Shown one piece after another: positions 58,472 to 64,000 of a stretch of 64,000 nucleotides of DNA. The notes under the pieces were generated by a model. That model did no database searches, had not been told where the DNA came from, and saw nothing but the letters and a program-made list of their open reading frames with translations. A program made the position numbers and the translations under genes. Origin of the DNA: Acinetobacter suaedae (GTDB taxonomy: Bacteria > Pseudomonadota > Gammaproteobacteria > Pseudomonadales > Moraxellaceae); assembly GCF_008630915.1 (NCBI RefSeq), contig NZ_CP043909.1, positions 1,054,001 to 1,118,000 on the forward strand, read 5' to 3'. Position 1 is the first letter of the stretch; each line of letters opens with the position of its first letter.

Positions 58472-60085
58472 ATGTCTCATCAATCAGATCTTATTAGTCA
58501 AGATATCTTGGCCTACCTAAAACAGCATGAAAATAAAGACCTCCTGCGCTTTTTAACGTGTGGTAACGTCGATGATGGTAAATCGACACTCATTGGTCGT
58601 TTGCTTTACGATTCAAAATTGATTTATGAGGATCAACTGCAAGCGGTTACACGTGATAGTAAAAAAGTGGGTACGACAGGAGAGGCGCCTGATTTAGCAC
58701 TGCTTGTAGATGGTCTACAAGCAGAGCGTGAGCAAGGTATTACCATCGATGTAGCGTATCGTTATTTCTCGACTGAGAAACGTAAATTCATTATCGCAGA
58801 TACACCGGGACATGAACAATATACCCGCAACATGGCTACAGGTGCTTCAACTGCTGACCTTGCGATTATCTTGATCGATGCGCGTTATGGTGTTCAAACA
58901 CAGACGCGTCGTCATACATTTATTGCAAGTTTACTCGGTATTAAAAATATCGTTGTTGCGATTAATAAGATGGATCTGGTGGAGTTTTCAGCAGTACGCT
59001 TTAATGAAATTCAGGTTGAATACGATGCCTTTGTGAGCCAGCTAGGTAATCGCCGTCCAGAAAATATTGTATTCGTTCCTATCTCTGCCCTGAATGGCGA
59101 TAACGTTGTAAATCCATCTGCAAATACGCCTTGGTATAAAGGGCAAACGCTAATGGATATTCTTGAGTCAGTGGAAATCAAACGTGAATCCAATAAACAT
59201 GAATTCCGTTTCCCTGTTCAATATGTGAATCGTCCAAATCTTGATTTCCGTGGTTTTGCCGGCACGATCGCACTGGGTGAGATTAATGTTGGTGATGAAA
59301 TTGTTGCACTTCCATCAGGGAAGAAATCAACAGTTAAAGAGATTGTGACTTTTGATGGCAATCTTGAAAAAGCAGGCGCTGGTCAAGCTGTTACCTTAAC
59401 ATTAAATGATGAAATTGATATTTCACGCGGTAATGTATTGGTCCGTACGGGTGAGCAACCGTTAATTTCTCGTAGTGTTCGTGCATCAGTGGTTTGGATG
59501 ACTGAGCATCCTTTGGTTAAAGGTAAGCTTTACAACGTCAAAATCGGCACTCAAACTGTTCCGGCGAAAGTTACGGAAATTAACTTCCGTGTCAATGTGA
59601 ATACACTTGAGCATAGTCAGGTTGAAGAGCTTGAGTTGAATGCAATTGCTGACGTTGTAATTGAGTTTGATGCGCCAGTAGTATTTGACCAATATCAGGA
59701 CAGTCGTTACACAGGTTCATTTATCTTTATTGACCGTTTAAGCAACGTCACTGTTGGTGCAGGCATGGTTGAGGCAGCTGTTGAATGGAAGGCTCATAGC
59801 AATCCTGTGACTGCAGAAGATCGTGCGGCGCGTTTAGGTCAAAAACCTGCGGTGATTGGCGTTTCAGCAGAGTTGATTGGGCAGGCTCAAGCTATAGAAA
59901 GCCTACTAATCCAACAAGGTATCGTGGCAATTGCTAAAGCAAATTTAACTGCTGATCAAATTAATCTATTACGTGAAACAGGTGTGGTGGTGATTACTAC
60001 GACTGTTGACGATACGGATACCGACATTACAGCTGAAACTGCTGAAGAAGCTGCTGACCAAATCGTGGAGTTGGTGCGTTTGTAA
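58472..60085 (+). CDS. cysN: Sulfate adenylyltransferase subunit 1 (CysN) with a degenerate APS-kinase-like tail
   Basis: GTPase subunit that drives CysD. G1 GNVDDGKS (31-38), G3 DTPGH (110-114), G4 NKMD (165-168), then EF-Tu-like beta domains to about 450. It has 537 aa, longer than E. coli CysN (475) but shorter than CysNC fusions (over 600). The tail (about 459-537) resembles APS kinase in pattern but its P-loop position reads [11 protein letters not shown], with no GKS/T, so kinase activity is not expected. Confidence 0.94.
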   Translation: MSHQSDLISQDILAYLKQHENKDLLRFLTCGNVDDGKSTLIGRLLYDSKLIYEDQLQAVTRDSKKVGTTGEAPDLALLVDGLQAEREQGITIDVAYRYFSTEKRKFIIADTPGHEQYTRNMATGASTADLAIILIDARYGVQTQTRRHTFIASLLGIKNIVVAINKMDLVEFSAVRFNEIQVEYDAFVSQLGNRRPENIVFVPISALNGDNVVNPSANTPWYKGQTLMDILESVEIKRESNKHEFRFPVQYVNRPNLDFRGFAGTIALGEINVGDEIVALPSGKKSTVKEIVTFDGNLEKAGAGQAVTLTLNDEIDISRGNVLVRTGEQPLISRSVRASVVWMTEHPLVKGKLYNVKIGTQTVPAKVTEINFRVNVNTLEHSQVEELELNAIADVVIEFDAPVVFDQYQDSRYTGSFIFIDRLSNVTVGAGMVEAAVEWKAHSNPVTAEDRAARLGQKPAVIGVSAELIGQAQAIESLLIQQGIVAIAKANLTADQINLLRETGVVVITTTVDDTDTDITAETAEEAADQIVELVRL

Positions 60086-60101
60086 TTGATTTAGTTGGTT
60101 T

Positions 60102-60138
60102 AACAGAGCTCACCATGTAGGTGGGCTTTGTTGTTTTT
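60102..60138 (+). terminator. Terminator after cysN
   Basis: Hairpin AACAGAGCTCACC (60102-60114) / GGTGGGCTTTGTT (60120-60132) with two G-U pairs, followed by GTTTTT. Confidence 0.7.
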
Positions 60139-60282
60139 GATATTCAGTTGGCGATGAAGAAATTAATAAAATAGATCAAATACGTAAGGGATTTATTTTA
60201 GAAAGAAGTTGGCCTTTTAATTTTCTTTTAAGGCTGCTTTTATGAGACAATATCAATTCATATTTTTTGTATTTGGACTCCC

Positions 60283-60798
60283 ATGACTGAGCAATCTCCT
60301 GAATCTTTAAGCGATATCGAAATTTTAGACATTTTACAGTCTATGAAAAAAGATGAGCTAGATGTTGAAGCCAAAGAGATCATTCGTAATGGGGGGAAAG
60401 CAGGTCGCCAAGAAGCGCACAAACTGGCTTTGGTTGCATTAAATACAAGCTTTGAAGAAAAATTTGTTGAAGCTGTTACTTTAGCTTTAGGTTTAAATGC
60501 AGGTCAGGCTAAAAAAATTCGTTATAAGAAAGATCGTATCCGAATTTTAAAAGTACGTGGTATTGATTATCTCGCAATTGACGGAGCAGAAACGGCACAA
60601 GTATTGGCTCAAATTGCACAAGCAATCACACGAGAAGACGCAATCGTTACCGAAGGTTTGCATAATATTTTCCCATTTTGGAAAGAAGGCTGGCCAATGG
60701 TTCAATTTGATAATGCTTATAAAATTTTGGCTGAAGATATATTGATTCATTACCAAGCCACTTTAGATGAGTTAATCTCGCTATATGGCGGGAATTAA
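60283..60798 (+). CDS. Uncharacterised protein, 171 aa
   Basis: Not recognised. Acidic, helix-rich N-terminus (SLSDIEILDILQSMKKDELDVEAKEII), then a basic stretch AGQAKKIRYKKDRIRILKVRGIDYLAID, then a helical end with aromatic residues (HNIFPFWKEGWPMVQFD). No signal peptide or membrane helix. It is followed after 48 bases by a bL12-like tail-anchored protein, so the two may be co-transcribed. Confidence 0.75.
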   Translation: MTEQSPESLSDIEILDILQSMKKDELDVEAKEIIRNGGKAGRQEAHKLALVALNTSFEEKFVEAVTLALGLNAGQAKKIRYKKDRIRILKVRGIDYLAIDGAETAQVLAQIAQAITREDAIVTEGLHNIFPFWKEGWPMVQFDNAYKILAEDILIHYQATLDELISLYGGN

Positions 60799-60846
60799 CA
60801 TACGACGATAAGTGATTCATTTAAAATAACAAGGATTGTTAACTTT

Positions 60847-61110
60847 ATGAACTTACCTCATAAAATTCCGCCAGAAGCGCTGCAAATGCTGCGCGATGGG
60901 CAATTAATACACGCGATTAAGATCACTCGTGAGCAAACTGGACTGGGGTTAAAAGAATCCAAAGATCTTATTGATCAATATCTAAATGATCATCCCCAAG
61001 AACAAACTAGAATTCAGGAACAATTAACTCAGCGTAGTCGAAGTGGATTAAAAGTTTTTGTTGTGATTTTTCTGATACTGGTCATTTTGATTTGGTTTGT
61101 AATGCAATAA
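60847..61110 (+). CDS. Tail-anchored protein with ribosomal bL12 C-terminal-like motif
   Basis: An 87-aa protein. Residues about 16-46 (GQLIHAIKITREQTGLGLKE and following KDLID) closely resemble the bL12 C-terminal domain segment RE-TGLGLKEAKDLVD that contacts translation factors. Residues about 68-86 form a single C-terminal membrane helix (VFVVIFLILVILIWFVM). Similar short L7/L12-like membrane proteins exist in bacteria, of unknown function. ATG at 60847. Confidence 0.8.
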   Translation: MNLPHKIPPEALQMLRDGQLIHAIKITREQTGLGLKESKDLIDQYLNDHPQEQTRIQEQLTQRSRSGLKVFVVIFLILVILIWFVMQ

Positions 61111-61139
61111 CACAGCAAGCTTGGAGAAAGCTTGCTGTG
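61111..61139. repeat. Inverted repeat between the bL12-like gene and the CorC-like gene
   Basis: Twelve-base perfect arms CACAGCAAGCTT (61111-61122) and AAGCTTGCTGTG (61128-61139) with a GGAGA loop between two convergent genes. No T run follows on either strand, so it may be a non-canonical terminator or a stabilising 3' hairpin. Confidence 0.6.
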
Positions 61140-61146
61140 CAAATGA

Positions 61147-62475
61147 TTATTCTTCTTTTATTGGGAGATTGTCATTCTCTTGGTTTGAGAGAATTTGCGT
61201 GACAAGCAGCTGGTCAATTTTGTAATGGTCAATGTCAACGACTTCAAATTTAAAGCCTGCATATTCGACCGCATCTGCAGGGCGAGGGATTTTACGAAGA
61301 CGGTACATAATAAAGCCTGCGATCGTTTCATAGTTCTCGTTTTCGGGAAACTCCTCTATCTCTAAGACATGTTTCACATCTTCGATTGGTGTGCTTCCAT
61401 CGATTAACCACGAATGGTTATCGCGCTTAATAATTTGCTGGTCTTCCTCCATAGGTGTAACCCAATCACCCATGACGGTAATCATGATATCGCTGAGCGT
61501 AATAACACCCACAACCAATGCATATTCATTGATAACGACTGCAAACTTTTCTTTAGTCGAGCGGAAACGATCAAGTAGCTCAGAAAGAGTGAGTGTATCT
61601 GGAATAATCAGAACATTACGAATCGTTGATTCATTTAACTGAAGTAAGGATTGATTGTTTAAAATACGAACAAGAATGTCTTTAGTATCAACATAACCAA
61701 TGACTTGATCAATGTGTTCATTACATACTAAAAATTTTGAATAAGGGTATTCTGCTAATTTTTGGCGAATACTGCTCTCATTTTCTTTGAGTGTAAAGTA
61801 CACAACATTTTCACGTGTGGTCATACTCGAGGGTACAGTACGTTCTTCGAGTTCAAATACATTTTCAATGAAATGATGTTCTTGCTTTTGTAAAACGCCT
61901 GCTTGAGCACCTGCATCCATGACAGCAGAGATATCATCGAAAGTGATATTGTCATCACGTGTGGTATTCACTTTAAATAATCTAAACAATAGGTTCGCAA
62001 TCGCATTAATACCCCAAGCTAAAGGCTTACAAATTTTGATGAAAATTTGTATAGGGTCAATCACGCTAATTGCAATTTTTTCTGGAGCAATCATTGCCAA
62101 GCGTTTTGGCATTAGGTCGGCAAATAAAATAAATAGTGAGGTTACAAAGGTGAAAGAAAGTGCAAAACCTATGGTTTCTAACCATGCACCTGTATAAAAA
62201 CGACCAATCAAATCTACGAAAAAAGGACGAAAAGCGGCTTCACCTAAAATACCACCTAAAATAGCAACCGCATTTAATCCAATTTGAGAGGCAGCAAAAA
62301 AGTCTGCGGATTGCTCTTGTAGATCTAGTACTTTTTGAGCGCGATGTTCACCTGATTCAGCTAAAATTTTAAGTTTAACTTTTCGTGCACCTGCAAGTGC
62401 AATTTCAGTGAGGGATAAAAAACCAGCTGCAATAATCAGCATTGCGATGATAATGATATTTTGAACGAGACTCAC
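61147..62475 (-). CDS. CorC/HlyC-type membrane protein with CBS domains
   Basis: A 442-aa protein: DUF21/CNNM transmembrane domain (about 1-200, four helices), two CBS domains (about 215-340) and a C-terminal CorC_HlyC domain (about 355-435, ending DIDHYKIDQLLVTQIL). Members act in magnesium/cobalt handling or are loosely called hemolysin-like; ion-transport function is inferred. Monocistronic on the minus strand. Confidence 0.9.
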   Translation of the reverse strand: MSLVQNIIIIAMLIIAAGFLSLTEIALAGARKVKLKILAESGEHRAQKVLDLQEQSADFFAASQIGLNAVAILGGILGEAAFRPFFVDLIGRFYTGAWLETIGFALSFTFVTSLFILFADLMPKRLAMIAPEKIAISVIDPIQIFIKICKPLAWGINAIANLLFRLFKVNTTRDDNITFDDISAVMDAGAQAGVLQKQEHHFIENVFELEERTVPSSMTTRENVVYFTLKENESSIRQKLAEYPYSKFLVCNEHIDQVIGYVDTKDILVRILNNQSLLQLNESTIRNVLIIPDTLTLSELLDRFRSTKEKFAVVINEYALVVGVITLSDIMITVMGDWVTPMEEDQQIIKRDNHSWLIDGSTPIEDVKHVLEIEEFPENENYETIAGFIMYRLRKIPRPADAVEYAGFKFEVVDIDHYKIDQLLVTQILSNQENDNLPIKEE

Positions 62476-62580
62476 ACGTCACCTGAATTTGAATCATTAT
62501 TATATTAATGTTTTAACATAAAAAAGTTGTCAAGTTAATCTTTAGATTAACTCGACATTGTTCATCTTTTATCGTTAATT

Positions 62581-63570
62581 TTAGTACTGTGAAAATTGAG
62601 AGTTATTTAATAAAAACTCTCGGTTTTCTTCCTCAATCATTTGGCGAGCTACAAATAAAATCAGCTGTCTTAACCAACGATGAGCTGGATGATGATGAAG
62701 TAAAGGACACCATGCCATTTTTAATTCAAACTCAGGAATATAAAATGGAGGATCTTTTATAACCAATCTTGGGTTTTGTGTTTGAAGCTGGGCCATGCGT
62801 GTCGGTAAGGTTGCAATCAAATCTACATTTTGTGCTAAGAGTGCAGGCATTTGATAATGTCGTGTAAAGACAGAAATCTTACGACGCTGCCCAATTCGTT
62901 CTAGCGCTTGATCAATCCAACCTAAACCTGCTTGTTTGTCGGGATTGACACCAAAACCAACGCCCATACCTGTTTTTGAAACCCAGATATGTTGTGCATC
63001 TAAATAACTTTTAAGATTTAAGTGCTGAACGGCAGGGTGCTTATCATTTAAAATACAGCTAAAACTATCACGCCATACCAAGACTTGGTGAAAACTTTGT
63101 GGAATTTCATTGAAGCGATTAATCGCTAAATCAACTTTACCTTGTTCCATGTCACGATAGGACACATCACTTGGGGTTAAAAAGTCGAGTACTACGTTTG
63201 GTGCTTCTGAACGTAATGCTTTAACTAAACGCGGAACTAAAGTCGCCTCAGCATAATCGGATGTCATGATGCGGAATACGCGATTACTCGTATATGGGCG
63301 AAACTCTGTTCGAGGCTCAAGAATCATGGAGAGATCAGAAAGTGCATCACGAATACGAGGTTGTAATTCCAGTGCGCGTTCTGTTGGTGTCATTCCCTCA
63401 GAAGATCGAATCAAGAGAGGATCATTAAATAAATTACGCAATCGACGTAAAATATTACTCATAGCTGGCTGAGTGACACCAAGCTGCTCAGCTGCACGGG
63501 TGACATTTTTTTCACGAAGAAGTACGTCAAGATAAATTAATAAATTAAGATCGACTCGCTCCAGATTCAT
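62581..63570 (-). CDS. LysR-family transcriptional regulator
   Basis: A 329-aa LysR regulator: HTH about 1-65 (LNLLIYLDVLLREKNVTRAAEQLGVTQPAMSNIL) and a periplasmic-binding-like effector domain about 95-305. It resembles the NodD/NahR-type subgroup starting DLNLLIYLDVLL. The regulated genes are not known; the neighbour on the right lies outside the window. It is the rightmost complete gene. Confidence 0.85.
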   Translation of the reverse strand: MNLERVDLNLLIYLDVLLREKNVTRAAEQLGVTQPAMSNILRRLRNLFNDPLLIRSSEGMTPTERALELQPRIRDALSDLSMILEPRTEFRPYTSNRVFRIMTSDYAEATLVPRLVKALRSEAPNVVLDFLTPSDVSYRDMEQGKVDLAINRFNEIPQSFHQVLVWRDSFSCILNDKHPAVQHLNLKSYLDAQHIWVSKTGMGVGFGVNPDKQAGLGWIDQALERIGQRRKISVFTRHYQMPALLAQNVDLIATLPTRMAQLQTQNPRLVIKDPPFYIPEFELKMAWCPLLHHHPAHRWLRQLILFVARQMIEEENREFLLNNSQFSQY

Positions 63571-64000
63571 AAAAAAAATACCGAAAATAAAATCCTTGAA
63601 TTGTGATGAATTATGACATATCTGAACTCATTTGTGTAACTTAATACTACAAAAAGCAACAGCCAAATCTTAAAGGATAAATAACTTAAGGAGTTGGACT
63701 GAATACTGATGACATCAGATATCTTGAGTGATGTATTTGTGTCCAGTCTTATTATAGAAATGGAGGGGAAACTCAGCACCAATTCAGCATGTTTTGTATA
63801 ATTATTCGCTTGGATATCGTACTAAGAATCTTTTGAAATAAAAAAATATAGCGAAAATTTAGCTAAAAAACCATGATTTTGTATTTTTGAAATTAATTTA
63901 AAAACAATGGTTTATTTTGTATTTTTTTAGGGTGTTGAAAAATGCCTCCTCATATATTTTTTAAGAAAATACCGAAAATTAAGCTAGAATATTGGATTAA
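63571..64000. other. Right-edge intergenic region
   Basis: 430 AT-rich bases without convincing genes. A perfect CTGATG-A-CATCAG palindrome sits at 63706-63718, about 140 bases upstream of the LysR gene start, and could be an operator for it or for a gene beyond the window. Confidence 0.45.

Noticed and set aside
63567..63782. 71-codon open frame on the minus strand upstream of the LysR gene
   Set aside because: Low-complexity, AT-driven composition with no ribosome site; looks like a chance frame.

Overview
The window looks like a chromosomal segment of an Acinetobacter species (Gammaproteobacteria, Moraxellaceae). The base composition is AT-rich. The block rubA-rubB-esterase-oxyR at 49.7-53.1 kb has the order I recall for the estB-rubAB-oxyR operon of Acinetobacter strain ADP1. 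The window also carries miaE, a small NF038104-type lipoprotein, a long-form GAPDH and an A1S_2505-type protein. The species cannot be fixed from sequence alone. Most of the region is housekeeping. I see no rRNA, insertion sequence, integrase, CRISPR array or complete prophage.

Layout: 1-4.0 kb (minus) holds the edge of a Bcp-type peroxiredoxin, a PP-loop Dph6-like protein, a small secreted four-cysteine protein, queC and queE (queuosine precursor) and dapD (lysine/peptidoglycan). An outer-membrane barrel protein diverges at 4.3 kb. From 5.2 to 10.8 kb (minus) lies a sulfate-uptake block: sbp, an RBBP9-like hydrolase, cysT, cysW, cysA, then cysB. From 11 to 13.5 kb is pabC-mltG-tmk, followed by an odd 250-bp intergenic block, nadB (minus) and a DegP/MucD protease. 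From 17.2 to 25.1 kb is a thioesterase, then the long run lepA-lepB-DUF4845-rnc-era-lipoprotein-recO-pdxJ-miaE, closed by a terminator and a convergent tRNA-Asn. From 25.4 to 28.7 kb are small genes (an orphan, a hotdog thioesterase, a GFA-family protein, a 59-aa orphan) and an aspartate aminotransferase.

From 28.7 to 32.5 kb, two related secreted subtilisin-like proteases flank an A1S_2505-type phage-like protein; this is the most accessory-looking part. Then come uvrB, a lipocalin, a RarD-like transporter, long-form GAPDH, a tandem pair of unrecognised membrane-anchored beta-repeat proteins, obgE and proB. From 42.7 to 48.5 kb (minus) is an Fe3+ ABC transporter (FbpC-A-B order) behind a HAD phosphatase and a DUF1615 lipoprotein. 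dusB follows, then oxyR-estB-rubB-rubA (minus), an SRPBCC protein, lysS, a Wzi-family protein, cysD-cysN with an unusual 32-codon leader ORF, two small unknowns (one with a bL12-like motif and a tail anchor), a CorC/HlyC-type CBS protein and a LysR regulator.

Sulfur assimilation appears twice: uptake plus CysB at 5-11 kb and ATP sulfurylase at 57-60 kb. The least explained items are the tandem beta-repeat pair (38.7-40.1 kb), the Sat-like leader ORF upstream of cysD, the APS-kinase-like tail of CysN, the intergenic block after tmk, and the paired S8 proteases.
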